Below the pieces are notes generated by a model. The model was given only the letters and a program-made list of their open reading frames with translations. It was not told where the DNA came from and did no database searches. Made by a program: the position numbers and the translations under genes. From Leptobacterium flavescens (GTDB taxonomy: Bacteria > Bacteroidota > Bacteroidia > Flavobacteriales > Flavobacteriaceae): a DNA stretch of 64,000 nt. Below, one piece after another: positions 51,463 to 60,208 of this stretch. Position 1 is the stretch's first letter. Each line of letters begins with the position of its first letter. Where the stretch lies: positions 558,001 to 622,000 of the forward strand of contig NZ_JAABOO010000002.1 of the NCBI RefSeq assembly GCF_010671605.1, given 5' to 3'.

Positions 51463-53949
51463 ATGAAGAAAATTTTGATGTTGATCGTAGCCGTCCTGGC
51501 TGCATCAAACCTTTCTCTGGCACAACAACGTCAGGGGTTTAAAAAAGTAAAAATATCAGGTACCGTCTTGGATAAAGACACCAATCAGCCTTTGGAGTAT
51601 GCAACGGTGAGCTTGCAGCATACCCAAAGGGCAAACCTCCTTACAGGGGGTATTACAGATGAACAAGGGGCCTTTGAAATCGAGATCTTTCCCGGTACCT
51701 ACAATATAAAAGTAGAATATATCTCCTTTAAATCTGTGGAGATCAAGGATAAACAGATCAGAGGAAATATGGATCTCGGGCCTATCTCCCTTCAGCTGGA
51801 TGTAGCCGCCCTGGATGAAGTTGAAGTAGTTGCAGAGCGCACCCAGGTAGAGATCAGGCTGGATAAAAAAATATACAATGTCGGAAAGGACCTTACCGTA
51901 AAAGGAGGAACTATAAGTGATGTACTGGATAATGTTCCTTCGGTTTCCGTTGATGTTGAGGGAAATGTGTCGTTAAGAGGGAATGACAATGTAAGGATCC
52001 TTATTAACGGAAAACCTTCCGGACTGGTAGGATTGAGTTCTACCGATGCCCTGCGTCAGCTTCCGGCAGACGCCATAGAAAAAGTAGAGGTGATCACCTC
52101 CCCTTCTGCAAGATACGATGCGGAAGGTACTGTAGGGATCCTGAATATCATCCTTAAAAGAGGAAAAGCACAGGGCTTGAACGGTTCCGTAAGTGTGAAT
52201 ACAGGGGTCCCCGACAATCACGGAGCTTCTGTAAACCTTAATTACCGAAGCAAGAACTTTAACCTTTTCAACACTTCCGGTTATAATTACAGGGAAGTTC
52301 CCGGAAACGCAGAAAACAACTCAGAAAACTTCTTCAGTGATAACCGTTTTATTGAAGAAGACAGGAATTTTGACAGGATACGAAAAGGATTTAATACCAA
52401 TCTCGGCCTGGAATATTTCCTTTCCGATAAGATCACCATTATCAACTCTGTATTCTACAGGAATAGTAACAACTCAAGCACTACAGATAACAATACGCTC
52501 AGGTTCGATCCTAACAGGGCCCTGACGAGTAGAAGTTTGCGTATAGACAATGAAGATGAAGAGGACAAGACCTTTCAGTACTCCTTTAATTACAGTCAGA
52601 ACTTTAAAAAGGACGGTCATACCCTCACCGTAGACTTCCAGGTAGAGAACAGTCAGGAAGATGAGTTCTCGATCATTACGGAAGAAGAGTTTATCGCAGC
52701 TACTCCGGACGAACTGGAAAATGTACAAACCCTGGAAGACCAGAGCAGGATCCTGCTTCAGGCAGATTATGTACTTCCTATCGGAGAAAATGCACAGTTT
52801 GAAGCCGGATATCGAGGGAATTTCAGAGAACTGGATACCGATTTCAGTGTGGATACCTTAAATATCAACACAGGGGTTCTGGACAGAGATACCAACCTGT
52901 CTAACCGCCTTATCTATGATGAGGATGTAAACGCATTTTACTCTCAGTTCGGTAGCAAGGTAGGAAAACTGTCTTTCCTTTTAGGTCTGAGAACGGAAGT
53001 GACCAATGTGGTGGTTAATCAGGTAACGACCAACGATGTGTCTACACAGAATTATACCAGCCTCTTCCCTACTGTTAACCTGGGTTATGAATTTAACCAG
53101 ACCGAAAGCATTACTTTTGGTTATAACAGAAGGATCAGAAGGCCGAGATCACGTTTTATCAACCCTTTCCCATCAAGAAGTAGTGAAGCGAACCTCTTCC
53201 AGGGAAATCCGGATATACAGCCGGCATTTACCAATGGTTTTGACCTGGGTTATTTAAAGCGATGGAAAAAATTCACCTTTAACGGATCTATCTTCTATCA
53301 GAGATCTACAGATGTATTCCAGTTTATCACCTTTACGGATCCGGATCAAAGAACGGATAACGGAGATCTTATCAATATAAGATTCCCCACCAACTTGTCT
53401 ACCAACGACCGTTATGGAGTTGAGTTTACGCTTTCATACAGCCCGTACAAATGGTGGAGACTGAACGGGAACTTCAATCTCTTCTATTCGGTAACAGACG
53501 GCGATTTCACCTTTGTAAATGACGACGGTGACGAATTCTTCCAGAATTTCGACAATTCCAATGTCAGCTGGTTCGCCAGATTGAATTCGACCATTAATTT
53601 ACCGGCTAAGATCGACTGGCAAACCCGTTTGTTCTACAGAGGTCCAAATGAGAATGCTCAGACAAAGACCCAGGGACTATTTTCACTTAACCTGGCATTC
53701 AGCAAAGATGTCTTAAAAGATAAAGGATCCATATCTCTCAATATAAGCGACGTGTTCAATTCTTCGAGAAGGCGAAGTGAAACCCTTACCGATTTTAATT
53801 TTATAGACAGTGAGTTCCAGTTCAGGCAAACGACAGCCAGATTGGCATTCACCTACAGATTTAATCAGAGTAAGAGAGATTCTCAGCGTAGAAACAGACG
53901 CGGACAGCAACAGGATTTTGAAGAAGGAGAAGAATTCGGAAGGCCTTAA
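51463..53949 (+). CDS. Outer-membrane beta-barrel receptor (TonB-dependent type)
   Basis: 828-residue outer-membrane protein. Signal peptide 1-20 (ending LSLAQ), carboxypeptidase-regulatory-like domain (about 28-115, GTVLDKDTNQPLEYATVSLQ), TonB-plug-like region (about 120-230, ISDVLDNVPSVSVDVEGNVSLRGNDNVRILINGKPSG), barrel to the end with an extended charged tail (SQRRNRRGQQQDFEEGEEFGRP). It belongs to the OMP_b-brl_3 type of receptor, which has the plug and a reduced TonB box. Substrate not evident. Preceded by a Spy-like helical protein, followed by a bidirectional terminator. Confidence 0.9.
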   Translation: MKKILMLIVAVLAASNLSLAQQRQGFKKVKISGTVLDKDTNQPLEYATVSLQHTQRANLLTGGITDEQGAFEIEIFPGTYNIKVEYISFKSVEIKDKQIRGNMDLGPISLQLDVAALDEVEVVAERTQVEIRLDKKIYNVGKDLTVKGGTISDVLDNVPSVSVDVEGNVSLRGNDNVRILINGKPSGLVGLSSTDALRQLPADAIEKVEVITSPSARYDAEGTVGILNIILKRGKAQGLNGSVSVNTGVPDNHGASVNLNYRSKNFNLFNTSGYNYREVPGNAENNSENFFSDNRFIEEDRNFDRIRKGFNTNLGLEYFLSDKITIINSVFYRNSNNSSTTDNNTLRFDPNRALTSRSLRIDNEDEEDKTFQYSFNYSQNFKKDGHTLTVDFQVENSQEDEFSIITEEEFIAATPDELENVQTLEDQSRILLQADYVLPIGENAQFEAGYRGNFRELDTDFSVDTLNINTGVLDRDTNLSNRLIYDEDVNAFYSQFGSKVGKLSFLLGLRTEVTNVVVNQVTTNDVSTQNYTSLFPTVNLGYEFNQTESITFGYNRRIRRPRSRFINPFPSRSSEANLFQGNPDIQPAFTNGFDLGYLKRWKKFTFNGSIFYQRSTDVFQFITFTDPDQRTDNGDLINIRFPTNLSTNDRYGVEFTLSYSPYKWWRLNGNFNLFYSVTDGDFTFVNDDGDEFFQNFDNSNVSWFARLNSTINLPAKIDWQTRLFYRGPNENAQTKTQGLFSLNLAFSKDVLKDKGSISLNISDVFNSSRRRSETLTDFNFIDSEFQFRQTTARLAFTYRFNQSKRDSQRRNRRGQQQDFEEGEEFGRP

Positions 53950-53972
53950 GAAATACCCCGACCCCTATAAAC

Positions 53973-54000
53973 AAAAAAGAAGCCAAATGGCTTCTTTTTT
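53973..54000. terminator. Bidirectional terminator
   Basis: Perfect 12-bp stem AAAAAAGAAGCC (53973-53984) / GGCTTCTTTTTT (53989-54000), loop AAAT. It separates the receptor gene from the convergent small membrane protein gene. Confidence 0.9.
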
Positions 54001-54225
54001 TTATTCGATTCGTCTGGCTTTTTTAGCTTCTTTTCGCTCTTTAAGAAGCTCGATAACCGAACCACCTATCCAATAAGGGATAACGAAGGTTAACAAAAAG
54101 ATCATTAACCAAAAACCTATGGTAAGGATGGTCAAAAATGCTAAAAAGCCTAAGTATTGATCAAAATCAAACATAATTTCCGGAAATTTTCGAATTCGAG
54201 CCCAAAGATATTGCATAAAATCCAT
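54001..54225 (-). CDS. Small membrane protein of unknown function
   Basis: 74-residue protein with two hydrophobic segments (about 24-45 and 46-58) and a strongly basic C-terminus (LLKERKEAKKARRIE). Its first residues, MDFMQYLWARIRKFPEIMFDFDQYLGF, are amphipathic. I do not recognise the family. The ATG at 54216 is an alternative start three codons downstream. The stop sits directly next to the terminator hairpin, which suggests a real gene with its own 3' end. Confidence 0.65.
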   Translation of the reverse strand: MDFMQYLWARIRKFPEIMFDFDQYLGFLAFLTILTIGFWLMIFLLTFVIPYWIGGSVIELLKERKEAKKARRIE

Positions 54226-54338
54226 TTTTCATAAGCATTCCGGGCATTTTTAAAATTTTCTTGAGGCCTTAAAAATCCGATCGTTCGTACTTTGTTAAAA
54301 AAAGCAGTAAAGCCGGAAGCAAATAGACGACAAAATAG

Positions 54339-54346
54339 TAAATTTG
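54339..54346 (+). promoter_or_regulatory. -7 box for fumC
   Basis: TAAATTTG, perfect TAnnTTTG, 23 bases before ATG 54370. Confidence 0.5.
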
Positions 54347-54369
54347 TAGCACTAAAATTAACAGTCATA

Positions 54370-55767
54370 ATGGAATTCAGAATAGAAAAAGATACCATGG
54401 GCGAGGTAAAAGTACCCGCCGATAAATTATGGGGAGCCCAGACCGAACGTTCCCGAAATAATTTTAAGATCGGACCATCGGCTTCAATGCCTTTGGAAAT
54501 TGTATACGGTTTTGCCTATTTAAAAAAGGCAGCTGCTTATACGAATTGTGAATTGGGGGTATTACCCGTCGAAAAACGAGATCTGATCGCCCAGGTATGT
54601 GATGAAATTCTGGAAGGAAAACACGATGATCAATTTCCGTTGGTGATCTGGCAAACAGGTTCGGGGACACAGAGCAATATGAATGTTAATGAGGTTATTG
54701 CCAACAGAGCCCATCAGCTTGCCGGAAAAGTAATCGGTGAAGGTGAAAAGACGATCCAGCCTAATGACGATGTAAACAAATCTCAATCTTCCAACGATAC
54801 CTTTCCCACGGGGATGCACATTGCGGCCTATAAAAAGATCGTAGAAGTTACGATCCCGGGAGTTACCCGGTTAAGAGATACACTTAAAAGAAAGTCGGAA
54901 GAATTTAAAGATGTGGTGAAGATTGGAAGGACCCACCTGATGGATGCCACTCCCCTCACCCTCGGGCAGGAATTCTCCGGTTATGTTTCCCAACTGGACC
55001 ACGGATTAAAGGCGCTGAACAATACTTTGGATCACCTTTCCGAACTGGCATTGGGAGGTACTGCAGTAGGAACCGGATTAAATACGCCGGAAGGTTATGC
55101 AGAAAAGGTTGCAGAATTTATTGCCACTTTTACGGAATTGCCGTTTAAAACTGCGGAAAATAAATTTGAAGCTTTAGCTTCTCACGACGGGATCGTTGAA
55201 ACGCACGGAGCACTTAAGCAACTGGCAGTTTCCCTGAACAAGATTGCCAATGATATCCGTTTAATGGCTTCCGGGCCAAGAAGTGGTATCGGAGAGATCA
55301 TTATCCCGGCCAACGAACCAGGAAGTTCTATTATGCCTGGAAAAGTAAACCCAACCCAGGCAGAAGCCATTACCATGGTATGTGCTCAGGTTATGGGGAA
55401 TGATGTAGCTGTTACCGTTGGTGGAACACAAGGACATTACGAATTAAACGTATTCAAACCCGTGATGGCTGCTAACCTGCTTCAGTCTGCCCAGTTACTG
55501 GGAGATGCCTGTGTTTCTTTTGAAGAGCACTGCGCTTCCGGTATTGAGCCCAACCACACCCGAATAAAGGAGTTACTGAACAATTCGCTTATGCTGGTTA
55601 CCGCTCTTAACACCAAGATAGGTTATTACAAGGCGGCAGAAATAGCTAATACAGCACATAAGAATGGAACTACCCTGAAGGAAGAAGCCATCAACTTAGG
55701 CTATGTAAGTCCGGAAGAATATGATGAATGGGTAAGACCCGAAGACATGACAGGATCTCTTAAATAA
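54370..55767 (+). CDS. fumC: Class II fumarate hydratase
   Basis: 465-residue fumarase, converting fumarate to malate in the TCA cycle; cytoplasmic homotetramer. ATG 54370 is used ([28 protein letters not shown]); an upstream TTG at 54292 would add 26 residues that fit no family member. Signature [13 protein letters not shown] is present, with [20 protein letters not shown] and the catalytic TxxSxN-type [11 protein letters not shown] motif. Length typical (about 465). A terminator follows. Confidence 0.97.
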   Translation: MEFRIEKDTMGEVKVPADKLWGAQTERSRNNFKIGPSASMPLEIVYGFAYLKKAAAYTNCELGVLPVEKRDLIAQVCDEILEGKHDDQFPLVIWQTGSGTQSNMNVNEVIANRAHQLAGKVIGEGEKTIQPNDDVNKSQSSNDTFPTGMHIAAYKKIVEVTIPGVTRLRDTLKRKSEEFKDVVKIGRTHLMDATPLTLGQEFSGYVSQLDHGLKALNNTLDHLSELALGGTAVGTGLNTPEGYAEKVAEFIATFTELPFKTAENKFEALASHDGIVETHGALKQLAVSLNKIANDIRLMASGPRSGIGEIIIPANEPGSSIMPGKVNPTQAEAITMVCAQVMGNDVAVTVGGTQGHYELNVFKPVMAANLLQSAQLLGDACVSFEEHCASGIEPNHTRIKELLNNSLMLVTALNTKIGYYKAAEIANTAHKNGTTLKEEAINLGYVSPEEYDEWVRPEDMTGSLK

Positions 55768-55791
55768 GAGTTTTTGAAAATACAAAAAGAG

Positions 55792-55822
55792 ACCCTGGCA
55801 TTACCGTCAGGGTTTTTCTTTT
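55792..55822 (+). terminator. Rho-independent terminator of fumC
   Basis: ACCCTGGC / GTCAGGGT stem (one G-T pair), loop ATTACC, followed by TTTTTCTTTTT. Confidence 0.85.
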
Positions 55823-55855
55823 TAATTACCTTTAAACCGAATAATTTAGATTTTG

Positions 55856-57097
55856 ATGAACTTACTAATAACGAACATAAAAGAATTACTACAGATACGG
55901 GATCAGAGCGTAAAAAAGGTGGCCGGAGAAGAAATGAAATCGCTCCCCAGCCTTAAAAAGGCCTATGTCTATGTAAAGGACGGAAAGATTGAGGATTTCG
56001 GCCTGATGAGCAATCTGGATACTTCAGGAATGCAGGTAGATAAGATCATAGATGCTGAGGGGAGAATTGTCATGCCCGGATGGTGTGACAGCCATACTCA
56101 TATTGTCTATGCCGGAAACAGAGAACAGGAGTTCGTAGATCGGATCAACGGTCTTAGTTATGAAGAAATAGCCAAACGTGGCGGTGGTATTCTCAATTCG
56201 GCAAAAAAGCTTCAGGAAGCTTCCGAAAGCGAACTCTACGAGCAATCGAGGTTGCGTTTGGAAACAGCAATATGTCAGGGAACAACGGCTATAGAAATAA
56301 AATCGGGATACGGACTCAACCCGGAGGCCGAAATTAAAATGCTAAAGGTTATTCAGCGTTTAAAAAGGAATTACGAGCTTCCTGTACGAGCTACTTTTCT
56401 AGGGGCACATGCTCTACCCTCCGACTTTAAATCGGATAAAGACGGATATCTGGACCAGGTTATTTCCATGCTCCCGGAAATTGCAGAGCAGAAACTCGCC
56501 GATTATATAGATATTTTCTGTGAAGAAGGGTATTTTTCCGTAGCCGATACGGAACGTCTCTTAAAAGCAGGGCAGGAACACGGACTTATCCCTAAGATCC
56601 ACGTCAATCAGTTTAATGCTATCGGAGGGGTTCAGGCCGGGATAAAATACAATGCACTATCGGTAGACCATCTGGAAGAAATGAGGACAGAGGATATAGA
56701 TAGCCTGCTTCAGGCAGAGGCTACAATGCCCGTTGCTTTACCCGCCTGTTCTTATTTTTTGAGTATCCCCTATACTCCGGCAAGGAAAATGATAGATGCG
56801 GGTCTGGCACTTGCACTGGCCACCGATTACAATCCGGGTTCATCTCCCAGCGGAAATATGAACTTTGTCGTAAGTACAGCCTGTATTAAAATGAAAATGA
56901 CCCCTGAAGAGGCAATTAATGCAGCAACCATTAACGGTGCCTATGCCATGGGAATAAGCGACACCCACGGAAGTATTACAGAAGGTAAGGCCGCCAACCT
57001 TATCATAACAAAAAAGATATCTTCCTACTACTATCTCCCCTATTCCTTTGGGGAAGACCTGATATATAAGGTTCTGGTAAACGGAAAACTTCAGTAA
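55856..57097 (+). CDS. hutI: Imidazolonepropionase
   Basis: 413-residue amidohydrolase-fold enzyme of histidine degradation, converting 4-imidazolone-5-propanoate to N-formimidoyl-glutamate. ATG 55856 is preferred over a TTG one codon upstream. Metal site DSHTHIVYAG (HxH), substrate-site GGGILNSA, further metal sites LGAHALP and KIHVNQFNA with SVDHLEEM, and ATDYNPGSSPSGN are all present. Length fits the family (about 410). hutG lies 1.1 kb downstream, but hutH and hutU are not in the window. A terminator follows directly. Confidence 0.96.
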   Translation: MNLLITNIKELLQIRDQSVKKVAGEEMKSLPSLKKAYVYVKDGKIEDFGLMSNLDTSGMQVDKIIDAEGRIVMPGWCDSHTHIVYAGNREQEFVDRINGLSYEEIAKRGGGILNSAKKLQEASESELYEQSRLRLETAICQGTTAIEIKSGYGLNPEAEIKMLKVIQRLKRNYELPVRATFLGAHALPSDFKSDKDGYLDQVISMLPEIAEQKLADYIDIFCEEGYFSVADTERLLKAGQEHGLIPKIHVNQFNAIGGVQAGIKYNALSVDHLEEMRTEDIDSLLQAEATMPVALPACSYFLSIPYTPARKMIDAGLALALATDYNPGSSPSGNMNFVVSTACIKMKMTPEEAINAATINGAYAMGISDTHGSITEGKAANLIITKKISSYYYLPYSFGEDLIYKVLVNGKLQ

Positions 57098-57104
57098 AAA
57101 GCAT

Positions 57105-57135
57105 AAAAAAACGCTCCCGATGGGAGCGTTTTTCA
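57105..57135. terminator. Bidirectional terminator after hutI
   Basis: Perfect stem AAAAACGCTCCC / GGGAGCGTTTTT (8-bp GC-rich core 57111-57118 / 57122-57129), 3-base loop, with A-run before and T-run after; serves hutI and the convergent coiled-coil gene. Confidence 0.9.
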
Positions 57136-57155
57136 GTTATTGATTAGTGAATTGC

Positions 57156-58043
57156 TTACTTAAGTGCAAATTTTGAAGTACTTAACTCTCTTAGTTTAGC
57201 ATCGTAAACTTTTACTTCATAATTTCCCTTAGCAAATTTATCACCTGATTTGCTTACGTAATCACAAACATCCAGTGCACTGTTCTCATAGAAGAAATTA
57301 GAAACTTTACTGTAGGTAACGCTCTGTCCTTCTTCTGTAGAAGCTGTTCCGTTTTCTCCAAGAATGTTTCCTGCAGGATCAACTACCTGAATATAGAATT
57401 GTCTGTCTCCTGAAGTTGCAATGTTGTTTCCTGCAACTGTATAACAAATTTTAATTTTATCAGCTCTGGTAGCTCTGTTGGTAGAAACCAGTTTTCCGCT
57501 TGTACGCTCTTTTACAGCGTCGATTGAGAATTTAGAAAGATTCAGTGCAGAACCTATCTCTACTACTTTAGCTAACTGCGTGTTCTGTGTAACAAGAGAA
57601 TCCGATAAAATTGTTTGTTTCTCCAAAGCTACAAAGGTGCTGTCACGCTCCATAGCTAATAAAGTGTTCGACTTACGCAATGAATCATTTTGAGCTAAAA
57701 GAAACTCTCTTTCCTTTTCAAGAGATCTCACCTGTCTTCTGTATCTGTAAAGTGCAGAGATATCTGCCTTCATAGTTTTAACAGAGTCGATGTATTGTGC
57801 TATTCTGTTTCTAGCTTCTACAAGTTCCTGATTTGTGGTTTCGCTCTCTTCGATAGCTCGATCGTAATCAGCTTTAAGATTGTTTAGATCCTCAACAACC
57901 AAATTTTTCTCGTTTGTGAGTTTTGCAGTAGTCTCTTTTTTATCGTTGTAAAGACTAGCCGTATAGAATAATGTTCCGGCCAAAACCACACCAAGTAAAA
58001 TTGCAATTACTTTTAATCCATTGTTGTTTTTAGATTCAGTCAT
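57156..58043 (-). CDS. Membrane-anchored coiled-coil protein
   Basis: 295-residue protein with one N-terminal membrane helix (about 9-29), a long coiled coil (about 35-165, rich in Glu, Asn, Lys, with LYRYRRQVRSLEKEREFLLAQNDSLRKS) and a C-terminal beta-rich domain (about 175-295, ICYTVAGNNIATSGDRQFYIQVVDPAGNILGENGTAS). The C-terminal domain should be outside the cytoplasm. The pattern is conserved in flavobacteria; homologues are sometimes mislabelled as chromosome partitioning protein ParA, which lacks support as no Walker motif is visible. Function unknown. It sits between hutI and hutG on the opposite strand. Confidence 0.8.
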   Translation of the reverse strand: MTESKNNNGLKVIAILLGVVLAGTLFYTASLYNDKKETTAKLTNEKNLVVEDLNNLKADYDRAIEESETTNQELVEARNRIAQYIDSVKTMKADISALYRYRRQVRSLEKEREFLLAQNDSLRKSNTLLAMERDSTFVALEKQTILSDSLVTQNTQLAKVVEIGSALNLSKFSIDAVKERTSGKLVSTNRATRADKIKICYTVAGNNIATSGDRQFYIQVVDPAGNILGENGTASTEEGQSVTYSKVSNFFYENSALDVCDYVSKSGDKFAKGNYEVKVYDAKLRELSTSKFALK

Positions 58044-58171
58044 AATATTTCGATTTTAAATTCGCGCTTTTTTTTTTAACGTTTTTGCGCTTGTTTTGTA
58101 TATACGAGTTAAAATAGTTTTTTAGATTTACAGATAGTTTATTTTTTCAAATTTACAACTTTAAAGATTCC

Positions 58172-59194
58172 ATGTACCAATACCTGAAGACTTATTCTCA
58201 CAAAGAAATTAACACCTATATCAATAAGAGGAAGGGAGAAACCAAGTTTGGAGAGAAGATAGAACTCCCCTCTCCCGATATGGAAATAGGCGATCAACTC
58301 AGGGCTTCAAAGGCCAGGTTCGTACTGTTGGGTATTCCGGAAGATCTTGGTGTAGTAGGCAATCTAGGCAAGCCGGGAACAAGATATGCCTGGGAAACCG
58401 GCCTGCGTTCCCTGCTGAATATTCAATACACATCCTACCTCAAAGAATCTAAAATGTTCTTAATGGGATATCTCGATTTCAGCAAAGAGATGGAAGCATT
58501 GGAAAAATTAGATAAGGATCCGCTGGAAAAAGTAAAAGTCGCCAGAAAATTTACGGATACGATAGATAAAGAAGTGGTTTTTATTATCCAGACCATCGTC
58601 TCTGCCGGAAAGATCCCTGTTGTTATAGGAGGCGGTCATAATAATGCCTATGGTATCATCAAGGGAGTGGCATTAGGATTGGGGCGTTCCGTAAATGCCA
58701 TCAATATCGACGCTCATACCGATCTGAGAGATCGCGAGGGCAGGCATAGCGGGAACGGATTTACCTTTGCGATGAAGGAAGGTTTTCTGAAAAATTACTT
58801 TATCTACGGTATTCATGAAAATTATACTTCCAAAGCTGTTTTTCAGCTTATGGAAAAGGATAGAAGGGTTAAATACGCAACCTTCGAAAGCTTGAAACTC
58901 AGAAAAACGGTTGATGAGACCAGGGCTTTTGAAAAGATCAGGGATTTTATCTGCGGAAATAACTTCGGGATCGAAATAGATTGCGATGCCATAGAAAATG
59001 TTCCCAGCAGTGCTATGACCCCCTCAGGCTTTAGCAGCACGGAGGTCAGGCGAATGATCCATAATCTGGGGGCTATGAAAACGGCCTCTTATATTCATAT
59101 CTGTGAAGCTGCCCCCAACCCGGAAGATGCCAGGGAAACACAGCAGACCGGGAAACTTATCAGTTACCTTATTTCCGATTTTATTAAAAAATAG
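58172..59194 (+). CDS. hutG: Formimidoylglutamase-like protein of the arginase family
   Basis: 340-residue protein of the arginase/agmatinase/formiminoglutamase family. The manganese motifs are GGGHNNAYG, NIDAHTDLRDREG and EIDCDAIENV (D-x-D), all intact. Given hutI about 1 kb upstream, formimidoylglutamate hydrolysis to glutamate and formamide, the last step of the short histidine-degradation route, is the best call; agmatinase is the alternative. The family-typical N-terminal region is extended by an amphipathic head. It is transcribed on its own; the MarR-GNAT gene starts 63 bp downstream. Confidence 0.85.
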   Translation: MYQYLKTYSHKEINTYINKRKGETKFGEKIELPSPDMEIGDQLRASKARFVLLGIPEDLGVVGNLGKPGTRYAWETGLRSLLNIQYTSYLKESKMFLMGYLDFSKEMEALEKLDKDPLEKVKVARKFTDTIDKEVVFIIQTIVSAGKIPVVIGGGHNNAYGIIKGVALGLGRSVNAINIDAHTDLRDREGRHSGNGFTFAMKEGFLKNYFIYGIHENYTSKAVFQLMEKDRRVKYATFESLKLRKTVDETRAFEKIRDFICGNNFGIEIDCDAIENVPSSAMTPSGFSSTEVRRMIHNLGAMKTASYIHICEAAPNPEDARETQQTGKLISYLISDFIKK

Positions 59195-59224
59195 ACTCTT
59201 CCCTTTTGTTTTGATTAAAATTAT

Positions 59225-59232
59225 TATATTTG
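59225..59232 (+). promoter_or_regulatory. -7 box for the MarR-GNAT gene
   Basis: TATATTTG, perfect; TTTG at 59205-59208 lies 16 bases upstream. The start ATG is 25 bases downstream. Confidence 0.6.
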
Positions 59233-59233
59233 C

Positions 59234-59259
59234 ATAAGTACTTATATAAATATTTATAT
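59234..59259 (+). promoter_or_regulatory. Tandem palindromic operator at the MarR-GNAT start
   Basis: Two tandem 12-mers, TAAGTACTTATA and TAAATATTTATA (59235-59246, 59247-59258; 10 of 12 bases equal), each nested in a palindrome: ATAAGTACTTAT (59234-59245) and ATATAAATATTTATAT (59244-59259). They span from the -7 box to the ATG (59258), as expected for an autorepressing MarR protein. Confidence 0.6.
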
Positions 59260-60208
59260 GGATGTATTTAATACTTATAAAGAACTAGGATTAGGGTCGC
59301 GAATGGCCCGGTTAAGTGAGCGGGTAATGAAAGAGATCCAACTGGTTTATGACAGAGCAAATATAGATTTCGATCCTTACCACTTCCCTATCTTCAAGAT
59401 CATTGTAGATCAGGAAATTACCACGACTACTCAGATCAAGGAGTTATTGCATATTTCACAACCAGCTGTTACACAGGCAATTAACAAACTAAAAAAGAAA
59501 CAGCTGATCGAATTTGCAGATGATAAAACCGATGGAAGGATCAAACTTATCAGTCTTAGTTCACAAGGAAAAGCACTCCTGCCAGAATTAAAAGTACTAT
59601 GGAGAGTTATTGAAAGTGAAGTAAAACAACTCACTCAAAAGCAAACAGACAATCTTATTGAACATTTACATCATTTTGAAACACAAATGGAAAAAGAAAA
59701 ACTAAGCGACAGGATCATGAATAAATATCAGACCACATTGACACAGGAAATGGAGATCATTCCATTTGAAACCAGATATGCAGAAGATTTTAAAGAACTG
59801 AATGTAGCCTGGCTAAAGAAATATTTTGTTGTTGAACCTCACGACGAAGATCTGCTGAGCAGATGTGAGGAGAATATAATTAACAAAGGCGGACATATTT
59901 TCTTTGCGAGAATGGGCGAGGAAATAGCAGGCACTTTTTCTCTTATCAAGGTAGAAGAAGGGGTTTACGAATTAGGAAAGATGGCTGTTGACCCTAAATT
60001 CCAGGGGCAAAGGATAGGCCAGAAACTAATGGAATTCTGTATTGATTTTTCCAGGAAACAGTCGTGGGACAAGCTTCTTCTCTACTCCAACACCAAATTA
60101 GAGAACGCAATACACATTTACAGAAAATACGGTTTTAAAGAAATTGAATTGGAGAAGAATGTACCTTATTTAAGGAGCAATATAAAGATGGAATTACCAC
60201 TTAGCTAA
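59258..60208 (+). CDS. MarR-family regulator fused to a GNAT acetyltransferase
   Basis: 316-residue fusion. N-terminal MarR winged helix (about 1-145) with the recognition region ITTTTQIKELLHISQPAVTQAINKLKKKQLIEF and the wing DDKTDGRIKLISLSSQG. C-terminal GNAT domain (about 155-316) with the acetyl-CoA loop GKMAVDPKFQGQRIGQKLMEF. Such fusions are widespread; the acetyltransferase substrate is not known. Operator-like palindromes at its start suggest autorepression. Its 3' end overlaps the convergent hybrid kinase gene by 8 bases. Confidence 0.9.
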   Translation: MDVFNTYKELGLGSRMARLSERVMKEIQLVYDRANIDFDPYHFPIFKIIVDQEITTTTQIKELLHISQPAVTQAINKLKKKQLIEFADDKTDGRIKLISLSSQGKALLPELKVLWRVIESEVKQLTQKQTDNLIEHLHHFETQMEKEKLSDRIMNKYQTTLTQEMEIIPFETRYAEDFKELNVAWLKKYFVVEPHDEDLLSRCEENIINKGGHIFFARMGEEIAGTFSLIKVEEGVYELGKMAVDPKFQGQRIGQKLMEFCIDFSRKQSWDKLLLYSNTKLENAIHIYRKYGFKEIELEKNVPYLRSNIKMELPLS

